From positions 40,203 to 104,202 of the forward strand of contig JAAVAC010000055.1 in NCBI GenBank assembly GCA_014804265.1: a DNA stretch of 64,000 nucleotides, written 5' to 3'. Within the stretch, counting starts at the first letter, position 1, and every line of letters begins with the position of its first letter. This document shows positions 29,587 to 38,974 of the stretch, piece by piece. Made by a program: the position numbers and the translations under genes. The stretch is from Lachnospiraceae bacterium (GTDB lineage Bacteria > Bacillota > Clostridia > Lachnospirales > Lachnospiraceae). The notes under the pieces are model-generated. The model was not told the DNA's origin, did no database searches, and was given only the letters and a program-made list of their open reading frames with translations.

Positions 29587-29734
29587 GTGGGAGCTGGGAT
29601 AGGCTGGAGTAGTCTTCCGGGCCTTGGCAAAGTCGCCGGTCCTTACGCACCGTCCTTTGGTGCGTTAGTACCGCTGCGTCTTTGCAGAGCGAGAGCGTGC
29701 CCAGAAGACTACTCCAGCCTATCCCAGCTCCCAC
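29587..29734. repeat. Long-hairpin element, type B, copy 1 (36-nt arms)
   Basis: GTGGGAGCTGGGATAGGCTGGAGTAGTCTTCCGGGC...GCCCAGAAGACTACTCCAGCCTATCCCAGCTCCCAC; core matches 59144-59219. Confidence 0.95.
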
Positions 29735-29801
29735 GTCCCCCCATCCAAAAATCCCTCCCAAGCTACCTACTTCAAATAACTTCATATAAAAGGAGCAGAA
29801 A

Positions 29802-31118
29802 ATGGACCAACAGGAAAACAAAGCAGGACAAAATAACGAATCCTTTTATTTTATGCGGGAGACCATAAAAGAGCGTCCTGTGAACAGGAGAAAACTTTTC
29901 CGCCGGACTATGATCACTGCATTTTCGGCAGTGGTATTCGGCATGGTTGCCTGTTTTACTTTTTTGATATTAGAGCCTGTTATCAGCAATAAGCTGTATC
30001 CGGAGGAGATTACCAAGGTAGAGTTTCCGGAGGAGGAAGAAGAGATTCTTCCGGAATCCATGCTTACGGAAAATGACTTGCAGGAGGAGTTAGAGGCCAA
30101 TATACTGCAGCAGATTGATACTGCCAGTACAGGGGAGATTTCCGTAGAAGAATATGGAACCATTTATGAAAACCTTTACGGGCTCGTGTCCAAGGCGGAG
30201 ACATTCATGACCACCGTAACGGGAGTCAGCCAGAATAGCAACTGGCTTCTGGAAACCTTTGAAAACGAAAATAGTGTTTCGGGAGTGATCGTGGCGGATA
30301 ATGGTGTGGAGTATTTAGTGTTAGCAGAGGCTAACAAGCTTTCCGAAGCAAGCGAATATCATGTGACCTTTCAGAACGGAGCAACAAAGGCAGCAGAGCT
30401 GAAGGCGGAAGATTATCAAACCGGACTTGGAATATTTGGTGTGAAGTATTCCGGGATGAGCCCGGAAGAAAAAGAGGGGATTACCATTGCCCAGTTAGGC
30501 ATTTCCAACAAAAGCACCATTCTGGGAAGGCCTGTAATCGCTATCGGAAGTCCTCTGGGGCAAAGCGGCTCTTTGTCCTATGGCATGGTAACGGCAACGG
30601 GAAACACTTTGAACGTGGCAGATGGATTGTATAAGATTTTGGATACGGATATGTATGGAAGCGAGGATGCCAGCGGCGTATTCATCAACTTATCCGGCGA
30701 GGTCCTGGGCGTCATTACAAGCCAGTCCATGGAGTTAAGGCAGGGGGAGATCCTGTCAGCAATTGCCATATCCGAACTGAAAGGAAGCATAGAAAAGCTT
30801 TCCAATGGAGAAACCCTTGCTTATGGGGGGATTTTCGGCATGGATGTGACAAGAGAGGCCCATGAAAACGGAGGCATGCCTTACGGCGCTTATGTTACGG
30901 AAGTGGCAATGCAGTCGCCGGCCATGGAGGCCGGCATTTTAAATAATGACGTAATCGTGCGGGTGGAGACAACAGATATCAGTTCGTTTCAGGAATATAA
31001 AAACATGGTGCTGTCAAAAGCGCCGGGAGATACCATAAGGCTTTCCATAAAACGTTACAGCGGAGGAGAGTATATTGATATGGGAGTAGATATGACGCTG
31101 AAGGAAGGAGAAAAATAA
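29802..31118 (+). CDS. S1C/HtrA-like PDZ protein lacking an intact catalytic triad (pseudoprotease)
   Basis: N-terminal TM, trypsin-like fold motifs 'VIAIGSPLGQSGSLSYGMVTA', C-terminal PDZ 'AMEAGILNNDVIVRV'. Confidence 0.85.
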   Translation: MDQQENKAGQNNESFYFMRETIKERPVNRRKLFRRTMITAFSAVVFGMVACFTFLILEPVISNKLYPEEITKVEFPEEEEEILPESMLTENDLQEELEANILQQIDTASTGEISVEEYGTIYENLYGLVSKAETFMTTVTGVSQNSNWLLETFENENSVSGVIVADNGVEYLVLAEANKLSEASEYHVTFQNGATKAAELKAEDYQTGLGIFGVKYSGMSPEEKEGITIAQLGISNKSTILGRPVIAIGSPLGQSGSLSYGMVTATGNTLNVADGLYKILDTDMYGSEDASGVFINLSGEVLGVITSQSMELRQGEILSAIAISELKGSIEKLSNGETLAYGGIFGMDVTREAHENGGMPYGAYVTEVAMQSPAMEAGILNNDVIVRVETTDISSFQEYKNMVLSKAPGDTIRLSIKRYSGGEYIDMGVDMTLKEGEK

Positions 31119-32062
31119 TGAAATATATTCAGGATTATAGAGAGGGAGACAGAGTATTTGACATATATTTATGCAAATTTAAGCAGTCTGCCGTAACAAA
31201 AAACGGGAAACCTTATGAAAATATTATTCTTCAGGATAAGACCGGAACGATAGACGGGAAAATCTGGGAGCCAAACAGTGCAGGAATCGCGGATTTTGAC
31301 GTGTTTGACTACATTGAAGTGTATGGTGAGGTAAATTCCTTTCAGGGAGCTAACCAGATCAATATCAAACGGATTAGAAGATGTCAGGAGGGAGAATATA
31401 ATCCTTCCGATTATCTCCCTGTCAGCAAAAAAAATATAGAGGATATGTTTGGTGAAATCCTCTCTTACATAAAGAAAATGGAAAATCCATACATTAAGAA
31501 GCTGTTGGAAAGCTTTTTTGTGGAGGATGAGGGGTTTGTCAAGGCATTTAAATATTCATCTGCCGCAAAGAGCGTACACCACGGATTTGTAGGAGGACTT
31601 TTAGAGCATACCCTGAGTGTTACCAAGCTTTGCGATTATTATGTGAGCGCCTATCCCATTTTAAACAGGGATCTGCTCATAGCCTCCGCTATGCTTCATG
31701 ATATTGGAAAGACCAGGGAATTATCCCTGTTTCCGAAAAATGATTATACGGATGAAGGGCAGCTATTAGGCCATATCGTAATCGGCAGTGAAATGATAGG
31801 GGAGAAAATCGCAAAAATACCGGATTTTCCAAAGAAAGTGGCCGGAGAGATCAAGCATTGCATTTTGGCCCATCATGGGGAATATGAATACGGATCCCCC
31901 AAAAAGCCTGCTATTATTGAGGCAGTGGCTTTGAATTTTGCAGACAATACAGATGCCAAAATGGAAACTTTTACTGAGATTTTAGAGGGAACAAAGGAAA
32001 CAGGCTGGCTTGGATATAACCGATTATTTGAATCCAATGTAAAGGCAACGGAAATGGATTAG
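31118..32062 (+). CDS. HD-domain 3'-5' exoribonuclease (YhaM-like)
   Basis: OB-fold plus HD: 'HHGFVGGLLEHTLSV', 'AMLHDIGKTREL', 'ILAHHGEYEYGSPKKP'. Confidence 0.9.
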   Translation: MKYIQDYREGDRVFDIYLCKFKQSAVTKNGKPYENIILQDKTGTIDGKIWEPNSAGIADFDVFDYIEVYGEVNSFQGANQINIKRIRRCQEGEYNPSDYLPVSKKNIEDMFGEILSYIKKMENPYIKKLLESFFVEDEGFVKAFKYSSAAKSVHHGFVGGLLEHTLSVTKLCDYYVSAYPILNRDLLIASAMLHDIGKTRELSLFPKNDYTDEGQLLGHIVIGSEMIGEKIAKIPDFPKKVAGEIKHCILAHHGEYEYGSPKKPAIIEAVALNFADNTDAKMETFTEILEGTKETGWLGYNRLFESNVKATEMD

Positions 32063-32086
32063 CATAAGCTAACTTGGTGTGGGAAA

Positions 32087-33505
32087 ATGGAGCAGATAAA
32101 TTTTAAGAAAAACGATGTGGTAACAATCACGATTGAGGATATGGGTTCTGACGGGGAAGGTATCGGAAAGTGTCAGGGATATCCCATTTTTGTAAAGGAT
32201 GCTGTTATTGGAGATCTGGTACAGGCGAAAATCATGAAGGCAAAGAAGCATTATGCATATGGAAAGCTAGAGAAGGTGCTGAAGCCTTCTTCTTTTCGTG
32301 TTGAGCCGAAATGTGCATTTCACAGGCAATGCGGCGGATGCCAGATTCAGTCCATGAGCTATGAAAAGCAGTTGGAGTGGAAAGAAAATAAAGTAAGGAA
32401 CAATCTTTTGCGGATTGGAGGCTTTCCCAGAGAACTGTTAGACCGGGTAATGGAGCCGATTGTAGGAATGGAAGAGCCATATCATTTTCGGAATAAGGCA
32501 CAATATCCTGTCGGCACGGATAAAAACGGAAAGCTGATTACAGGTTTTTATGCAGGAAGGACACATTCCATTGTGGCAAATACTGACTGCTGTCTCGGCC
32601 CAAAGGAAAATAAAATCATACTGGAATATATACTTGCATTTATGGAGAAGCATGTTATTCCGGCATATGATGAGAAAAGCGGAAAAGGACTGGTGCGTCA
32701 TGTGCTGATCCGAACAGGATTTGCCACAGGGGAGATCATGGTGTGTCTGGTGATAAACGGAAAAGACCTTCCGGAGAGGAAGGAATTTATAGAAGGTTTG
32801 CGTGGACTTACTTTGGAAAAAAAGCGAGAAGGAGATGGAAAAAGGATTGTGAGTATTTCCATCAGCCCCAATACAAAAAACACCAATGTCATTATGGGCG
32901 ACAAAACGGAAACCTTATGGGGAGAGCCTTATATCGTAGATTATATCGGAGAAACGAAATTCAGGATTTCACCCTTGTCCTTTTATCAGGTAAATCCTGT
33001 CCAGACGGAAAAGCTGTATGGACTTGCTTTGGAATATGCGGGCTTAACGGGAAAAGAGATTGTCTGGGATTTATATTGCGGAATCGGAACGATTTCTTTG
33101 TTTTTAGCAAAGAAGGCAAAGCAGGTCTATGGTGTGGAAATCATTCCCCAGGCCATTGAGGATGCCAGACAGAATGCCCGGCTCAATCATGTGGAAAATG
33201 CGGAGTTTTTTGTGGGAAAAGCTGAGGAAGTACTGCCTAAGAAGTATGAAGAAGAACGGATTTATGCAGATGTGATCGTAGTGGATCCGCCAAGAAAAGG
33301 GTGTGATGAAGCCTGCCTGAATACGATGGTGAGGATGCAGCCGGAGAGGATTGTGTATGTAAGCTGTGACAGCGCTACGCTGGCGAGGGATTTGAAGTAT
33401 CTTGGGGAGAATGGGTATGCGGTGCGTAGAGTGAGGGCTGTGGATCAGTTTGGGCATAGTGGGCATGTGGAGACTATTGTGTTGATACAAAAGAAAAACT
33501 CGTAG
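32087..33505 (+). CDS. 23S rRNA (uracil)-C5-methyltransferase, RlmD/TrmA family
   Basis: TRAM domain, CAFHRQCGGC FeS site, 'DLYCGIGTISLF', 'VVDPPRKGCD', 'YVSCDSATLARDLKYL'. Confidence 0.95.
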   Translation: MEQINFKKNDVVTITIEDMGSDGEGIGKCQGYPIFVKDAVIGDLVQAKIMKAKKHYAYGKLEKVLKPSSFRVEPKCAFHRQCGGCQIQSMSYEKQLEWKENKVRNNLLRIGGFPRELLDRVMEPIVGMEEPYHFRNKAQYPVGTDKNGKLITGFYAGRTHSIVANTDCCLGPKENKIILEYILAFMEKHVIPAYDEKSGKGLVRHVLIRTGFATGEIMVCLVINGKDLPERKEFIEGLRGLTLEKKREGDGKRIVSISISPNTKNTNVIMGDKTETLWGEPYIVDYIGETKFRISPLSFYQVNPVQTEKLYGLALEYAGLTGKEIVWDLYCGIGTISLFLAKKAKQVYGVEIIPQAIEDARQNARLNHVENAEFFVGKAEEVLPKKYEEERIYADVIVVDPPRKGCDEACLNTMVRMQPERIVYVSCDSATLARDLKYLGENGYAVRRVRAVDQFGHSGHVETIVLIQKKNS

Positions 33506-33774
33506 AAGTCCTTTATTTTAAACAGTTTTACAGGCGCTTTGTTTTCGTGGAAGATGAGGAAGGAAATCGGAATAAGAGAATGAAGAAATATTTTGAGGTT
33601 TCGGTGGTGGTTGATGTGGGGTGTGGGATATTGATTCCCCACAGTGTATTACTAATAAACTAAGTAGAGAAGAAATGAATGGTCTGTGGCGGGAAATTTA
33701 TTTGTGTACTAAGGGGGATTTTATGATACTAAAAAAATGGTATTTTTTGTTATTTTAATCAACCCCACATAGAA

Positions 33775-34086
33775 ATGCTATATGGGAACAGAGTAAGAGC
33801 GATGTTTTATGCTTTGGCTAAATTGCTTAATACAGTTGGAATGGAACCTTATAAGGAGATTGGAATTGAGTGGATATATAAATTGACTATGAAAGACCCT
33901 GAATGCAGAGTATCGTTTTATGACCATACACTATATTATCTTGAGGAATATATTGGAAGTTTTGTGGCTCATCATAGAATGGAATTTAGAGAAAATTTAG
34001 GCCTTGCGAAGAAAGTGCAGGCCGTATTAGAATATTTGGTAAATCAAGGTTCTCAGATTGCTTTTTTTGTAAGAGAGGGGATATGA
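33775..34086 (+). CDS. Hypothetical ORF, possibly a remnant
   Basis: 103-aa ORF with no recognised family and no clear RBS. Confidence 0.3.
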   Translation: MLYGNRVRAMFYALAKLLNTVGMEPYKEIGIEWIYKLTMKDPECRVSFYDHTLYYLEEYIGSFVAHHRMEFRENLGLAKKVQAVLEYLVNQGSQIAFFVREGI

Positions 34087-34104
34087 TTGGAAAGGAGTGG
34101 GAAT

Positions 34105-35127
34105 TTGACAGATAATGAAAAAGATATAAAGACTGGTAAGCAAAGTGAAATCATTATATATCAAACAGAAGATGGCAGTACAAAAATAGATGTTAAATTT
34201 GAAGATGAAACGGTTTGGCTTACGCAGGCTCAATTATGTGAATTATACCAGACAAGTAAATCTAATATTAGTGAACATATCAAACATATATTTGAAGAAG
34301 GGGAATTGGACGAGGTTTCAGTTGTTCGGAAATTCCGAACAACTGGTGCTGATGGAAAGAATTACAATATTATCCATTATAATCTTGATATGATTATTTC
34401 TCTTGGTTACCGTGTGAAATCTTTGATTGCCACACAATTTCGTCGTTGGGCCACCGAGCGTTTAAAAGAGTATATGATAAAAGGCTTTACAATGGATGAC
34501 GAACGGTTGAAAAATTTGGGAGGAGGAAATTACTGGAAAGAGTTATTAGACCGCATACGGGATATCCGTTCATCTGAAAAGGTGATGTACCGACAGGTGC
34601 TTGACCTTTACGCTACCAGTGTGGATTATAATCCCAAAAGCAAAGAATCTATTGCGTTTTTTAAAATGGTTCAAAATAAATTGCATTATGCAGCACATGG
34701 GCATACGGCGGCAGAAGTAATATATGAGCGTGCAGATGCAGAGCAGCCATTTATGGGACTTAAAAGTTTTTCTGGCGATTTTCCGACATTAAAAGATATT
34801 GGTATTGCAAAGAATTATTTAAACGAGGAAGAATTAAAGATTTTAAATAATATCGTATCGGGATATTTTGACTTTGCAGAAATTCAGGCTATGCGCCATA
34901 ATCCTATGTATATGTCTGATTATGTCGAGCATCTTGATAATGTATTGAAAACTACTGGAGAAAAATTGTTGCAGGGAGCAGGAACAATAAGCCATGCACA
35001 GGCAATCGAAAAAGCAACAGAAGAATATAGAAAATATCAGGTTCAGAATTTATCACCAGTTGAAGAAGAGTATTTAGAAAGCATTAAAAATTTACATAGT
35101 ACGGCAAAGAAGAACGCGAAGAAGTAA
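34105..35127 (+). CDS. RhuM family protein
   Basis: 'TVWLTQAQLCELYQTSKSNISEHIKHIFEEGEL...VVRKFRTTGADGKNYNIIHYNLDMIISLGYRV'; TTG start with GGAAAGGAG RBS. Confidence 0.9.
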   Translation: MTDNEKDIKTGKQSEIIIYQTEDGSTKIDVKFEDETVWLTQAQLCELYQTSKSNISEHIKHIFEEGELDEVSVVRKFRTTGADGKNYNIIHYNLDMIISLGYRVKSLIATQFRRWATERLKEYMIKGFTMDDERLKNLGGGNYWKELLDRIRDIRSSEKVMYRQVLDLYATSVDYNPKSKESIAFFKMVQNKLHYAAHGHTAAEVIYERADAEQPFMGLKSFSGDFPTLKDIGIAKNYLNEEELKILNNIVSGYFDFAEIQAMRHNPMYMSDYVEHLDNVLKTTGEKLLQGAGTISHAQAIEKATEEYRKYQVQNLSPVEEEYLESIKNLHSTAKKNAKK

Positions 35128-35657
35128 TGACACAAAATTGTATTCCTATATGAGTGACGAAGATAAGAAATTGTGTTTACATAGTAGCTCCGATACATGT
35201 AGAGTGTGTCGTGTTGATGTCATGGGTGGAAAAATAGAATATTGGAAAAGTGCAGAAAACAAGGGGTTTCCGGGAGTTGGGACAGTTTGGAAAAATTGTT
35301 CCGGCTCCCGGTTTTTTGTTTGTAATACTGTGTGGAAACATATTCACTGCTTTTAGGGCGGGATAGTTGAGCTGACAGGATAGATATGGGGTATGTTGTG
35401 GAGATAGAATGGTTAAGGGTATGTTGAGCAGATACGGGAACAGGTATTTTATATTAGTTTCGTGAAATCGCTCGAAAACAGTATAAAATTCAATATACAA
35501 ATTTATACTTGCTATGATTAGCCTGCCCTCATATAATTCATGACAATGAAACTTGAAGAAAAAGGCGGCAATGCATTGCAAAGCTAAGGGAAGATGTTAA
35601 ATACATATGTAAAGGAATAGAAAAATGGAAATATTTTTTGTTCTTTACTTGGTATGG

Positions 35658-35706
35658 GCAGAGCCGATGAATTTGTGAGATACCTCACAGATCATCGGCC
35701 CTGTTT
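35658..35706. repeat. Left copy of direct repeat/terminator-like hairpin flanking the MATE-PadR cassette
   Basis: GCAGAGCCGATGAATTTGTGAGA...ATCGGCC; matches 37884-37923. Confidence 0.75.
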
Positions 35707-35723
35707 TTAGAAAAAATAAATAT

Positions 35724-37109
35724 TTAGTTGTTGGTGTTTGTGCTTATTGCAGTAGCTTGTTTCTGCATATCATTTAGTTTTTTGTGAAGCGGCAGTGCCA
35801 TGAATACCGTTATGACTGCGGAAAGCACATCGGCAATCGGTTGGGCATATAAGATGCCGTTAAGCCCCCAGACCATAGGCAGGAGCAGGATAACAGGGAT
35901 GAAACAAATCCCCTGCCTGCAAGCTCCGAGGATAAATCCCTCTCTGCCTTTTCCTAAAGCGAGGAACAGGGAGGAATATACGGTATAAAATCCAAAGAGT
36001 ATAATCGAAATACCGTTTGCCCTTAAAGATGCTGCTCCAATGCGAATCATCTCGGTATCCCCTTTTGTAAATTGAGAAACGATAGCCGCAGGGAACAGAG
36101 CCAGTACCAGACCAAAAACCACACAGAAAACCGTAGACCAAAGGATGGAAGTCTTGATTGCTTTACGCAGGCGGTCAAATTTTTTTGCTCCGTAGCTGTA
36201 TCCCGCAATGGGCTGAAAGCCTTTGATGAATCCGAATACGGACAGACTGCCCATAGAGATAAGGCGGGTGACAACGCCCATACCTGCAATCGCCGAATCG
36301 CTATAATTGCCTGCGGCATTGTTGATTAAGGAAATGGAAACACTCGTTAAGATCTGGAATACCAGTGTCGGGATGCCAATTTTGAAAATCTCAGACATGA
36401 TTTCCTTTGTATAAGTGCAATCCTTAATCCGAAAATGGAATACGCTTTTCTTCCGCAGGATATAGGTCAGGTAAACACAGGTTGAAACCATTTGCGAAAT
36501 TGCCGTTGCTATCGCTGCCCCTGTCACGTCTAAATCAAACATATAGATAAACAGCGGGTCTAGGGCGATATTGAGTACTGCCCCCATCAGCAAGGCACAC
36601 ATTGTTGTTTTTGCCGCACCTTCACTTGTTACAATGTTATTCATAGTGACGTTGAACACATTAAAAATGCAGGAAACAATGTAGATGCCTGCGTATGTGG
36701 CGGCATAAGGCAGGATACTGTTGGTTGCGCCTAAGAGCTTCAAGATAGGATGCAGGAACACCATAGAAATAATAATAATGACTGTACCTACGGATATGCT
36801 GCTATATAAAGCGGTACTTGCTACCTTGTCCGCATTTTCCTTGTCCCCATGCCCTAACAATCGGGAAATATAGGAAGCCGCACCGTTGCCGAACAACAGA
36901 CCAAGACCGACGACGACCTGTCCGAGAGGATAGGCCACGGAGATTGCCCCCATCTGGCGCTCACCTAATCCACCGACAAAATAAGCGTCAACAAGGTTGT
37001 AGAAAGCATTTACCAACATACCAATCATTGTCGGGATGCCCATTGCTAAAAGTGCTTTTGGTATGGATGTACTGCCAAGCAACTCCATCTTTTTACTTTG
37101 ACTGTTCAT
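35724..37109 (-). CDS. MATE family efflux transporter (MepA-like)
   Basis: 12-TM-like hydrophobic ORF; 'MGIPTMIGMLVNAFYNLVDAYFVGGLGERQMGAISVAYPL'. Confidence 0.95.
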   Translation of the reverse strand: MNSQSKKMELLGSTSIPKALLAMGIPTMIGMLVNAFYNLVDAYFVGGLGERQMGAISVAYPLGQVVVGLGLLFGNGAASYISRLLGHGDKENADKVASTALYSSISVGTVIIIISMVFLHPILKLLGATNSILPYAATYAGIYIVSCIFNVFNVTMNNIVTSEGAAKTTMCALLMGAVLNIALDPLFIYMFDLDVTGAAIATAISQMVSTCVYLTYILRKKSVFHFRIKDCTYTKEIMSEIFKIGIPTLVFQILTSVSISLINNAAGNYSDSAIAGMGVVTRLISMGSLSVFGFIKGFQPIAGYSYGAKKFDRLRKAIKTSILWSTVFCVVFGLVLALFPAAIVSQFTKGDTEMIRIGAASLRANGISIILFGFYTVYSSLFLALGKGREGFILGACRQGICFIPVILLLPMVWGLNGILYAQPIADVLSAVITVFMALPLHKKLNDMQKQATAISTNTNN

Positions 37110-37110
37110 T

Positions 37111-37211
37111 TTGAACTCCTTTCGCTGGATAAGTAGTATTATTTATAGTACTATAGAATATAGTAATTGCGTCGCAGGATTTATCCTACTATAATTTATA
37201 GTACTTGTCAA
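37111..37211. promoter_or_regulatory. Divergent MATE/PadR promoter region with two palindromic operator candidates
   Basis: TTGAAC-17-TAGTAT (+); TTGACA-17-TAGGAT (-); palindromes ATAGTACTAT (37145-37154) and ACTATAA-t-TTATAGT (37188-37202). Confidence 0.65.
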
Positions 37212-37232
37212 GAATAAAAGGAGGATTATAGA

Positions 37233-37760
37233 GTGGCAACAATTGATTTAATTGTATTAGGAATGCTGAAACGGGAATCATTGAGTGCATACGATATTCA
37301 GAAACTGGTGGAATACCGCAAGATTTCAAAATGGGTAAAAATCAGCACCCCGTCTATCTACAAAAAAGTTATCCAGTTGGAAGAAAAGGGGCTTATTACC
37401 AGCCGTACTGAAAAAGACGGTAAAATGCCAGAAAAAGCGGTATATTCCTTAACTGATGCAGGTAATGAAGAATTTGAAAAGCTGATGCTTGAAATATCCT
37501 GCAAGCCCATCAATATATTCTTGGATTTTAATGCGGTCATTGTTAATTTAGAGAGCATGACACAGGAAAGGCAGAGGGAATGTCTGGATAACATTGAGAG
37601 CAATATAAATGTGCTGAAAACCTATTTGGAAGAAAATATTGCTATAAAAGAAAATGCTCCCGATATTCCTGCTACGGGCATGGCGGTTTTACATCAGCAG
37701 TTTTTATTGGTACAGGCAATCGAAGAATGGATTGCAACACTTAAAAAGGAATTAGAGTAA
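37233..37760 (+). CDS. PadR family transcriptional regulator
   Basis: 'LIVLGMLKRESLSAYDIQKLVE...STPSIYKKVIQLEEKGLI'. Confidence 0.92.
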   Translation: MATIDLIVLGMLKRESLSAYDIQKLVEYRKISKWVKISTPSIYKKVIQLEEKGLITSRTEKDGKMPEKAVYSLTDAGNEEFEKLMLEISCKPINIFLDFNAVIVNLESMTQERQRECLDNIESNINVLKTYLEENIAIKENAPDIPATGMAVLHQQFLLVQAIEEWIATLKKELE

Positions 37761-37766
37761 TTTGCT

Positions 37767-37904
37767 ATGGATAAGACAGAATGGATATTATGCCCTTTCT
37801 ACTGTCCGAAATGCAGGCAGGAAACATTGATTGGAGTAAAGAATTTGCGAATAAAAGTCATCAAAGAGCCAGACACTTTAGATGCAGAGCCGATGAACTT
37901 GTGA
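37767..37904 (+). pseudogene. Cysteine-rich KTR-domain protein, internally deleted remnant
   Basis: MDKTEWILCPFYCPKCRQETLIGVKNLRIKVIKEPD: start and end of KTR family fused, central part missing. Confidence 0.65.
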
Positions 37905-37923
37905 GAAATCACAGTTTATCGGC
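37884..37923. repeat. Right copy of direct repeat/terminator-like hairpin
   Basis: GCAGAGCCGATGAACTTGTGAGA...ATCGGC. Confidence 0.75.
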
Positions 37924-38106
37924 TTTTTCCTTTTAAGACTATATGTCTAGAGATAGATTGAAATCCAATTTTTATTCTTATACACTATGTTACAGGAACC
38001 GCTCTGCGAACCCTGTAATCATGTATTCATGTTTACAAAAGATAGCAGAAAAAGAGAGGAAATATAAATCGCATTAGGCTATTCTTATTTGCAAGGAGGT
38101 TAGAAG

Positions 38107-38970
38107 ATGGAATGGTTGAAAAAGCTTGGAGCAGCCATTGATTACATAGAAGATAATCTGGACAAGGAAATTTCATATGATGAAGCAGCCCGTATTGCGT
38201 GTTGCTCCTCCTATTATTTTCAACGTATTTTTTCATATGTTTCTGGTGTGTCATTGGCGGAATACATACGTCGCCGCAAAATGACACAAGCGGCATTTGA
38301 ATTGCAGCGTACAGACAGCAAAGTAATAGATGTTGCTTTGAAATATGGATATTCTTCTCCGACTTCTTTTAATCGGGCTTTCCAAAATGTTCATGGCATT
38401 ACGCCGACAGCAGCAAGGGCTATGGGAAGTATTTTACAAGCATATCCGTCAATTCAGTTTAGGGTCGAAATAACAGGAGGAAGTGCTATGGCGTATCATA
38501 TTACGGAAAAACAGCCTTTGCGTATTGTGGGTATCCGTATTCCGATGGTCGAAGATATGGAGGAAAATCTAAGGATAGTCCCCGGTTTCTGGAAGTCCGC
38601 ATTGCGGGGGAATCAATTTAGGGAGATATGCAGGCTGTCTAATCAAGAGCCAAACGGGATATTGGGAATCAGCACATATGAAAATCCGAAAGAAATTTAT
38701 TATTATATCGGTGTTGCCACAAATGCCCCAGTTCCTTCGGGTATGTATGAATATGAAATTCCCGCGGCTACTTGGGTTGTTTTTGAGAATGACGGGCGTT
38801 TTAAGGAAAATGTACAAAGTGTATTTAAACGGTTCTACATGGAATGGCTGCCGTTTTCTGGATACAAATATGCTGAATTGCCTGATATTGAGGTGTATCC
38901 GATTTGTGAGGGACAGCCATTGCATGGACATTCCGAGGTATGGATTGCAATCAATAAGGAGGACAGATAA
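38107..38970 (+). CDS. AraC family regulator with GyrI-like effector-binding domain
   Basis: N-terminal AraC HTH pair; C-terminal GyrI-like domain. Confidence 0.93.
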   Translation: MEWLKKLGAAIDYIEDNLDKEISYDEAARIACCSSYYFQRIFSYVSGVSLAEYIRRRKMTQAAFELQRTDSKVIDVALKYGYSSPTSFNRAFQNVHGITPTAARAMGSILQAYPSIQFRVEITGGSAMAYHITEKQPLRIVGIRIPMVEDMEENLRIVPGFWKSALRGNQFREICRLSNQEPNGILGISTYENPKEIYYYIGVATNAPVPSGMYEYEIPAATWVVFENDGRFKENVQSVFKRFYMEWLPFSGYKYAELPDIEVYPICEGQPLHGHSEVWIAINKEDR

Positions 38971-38974
38971 GAAA

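Noticed and set aside
29569-29868. 99-aa ORF across type B element copy 1
   Set aside because: Translation simply reads through the hairpin; no RBS or family; noncoding repeat is the better explanation.
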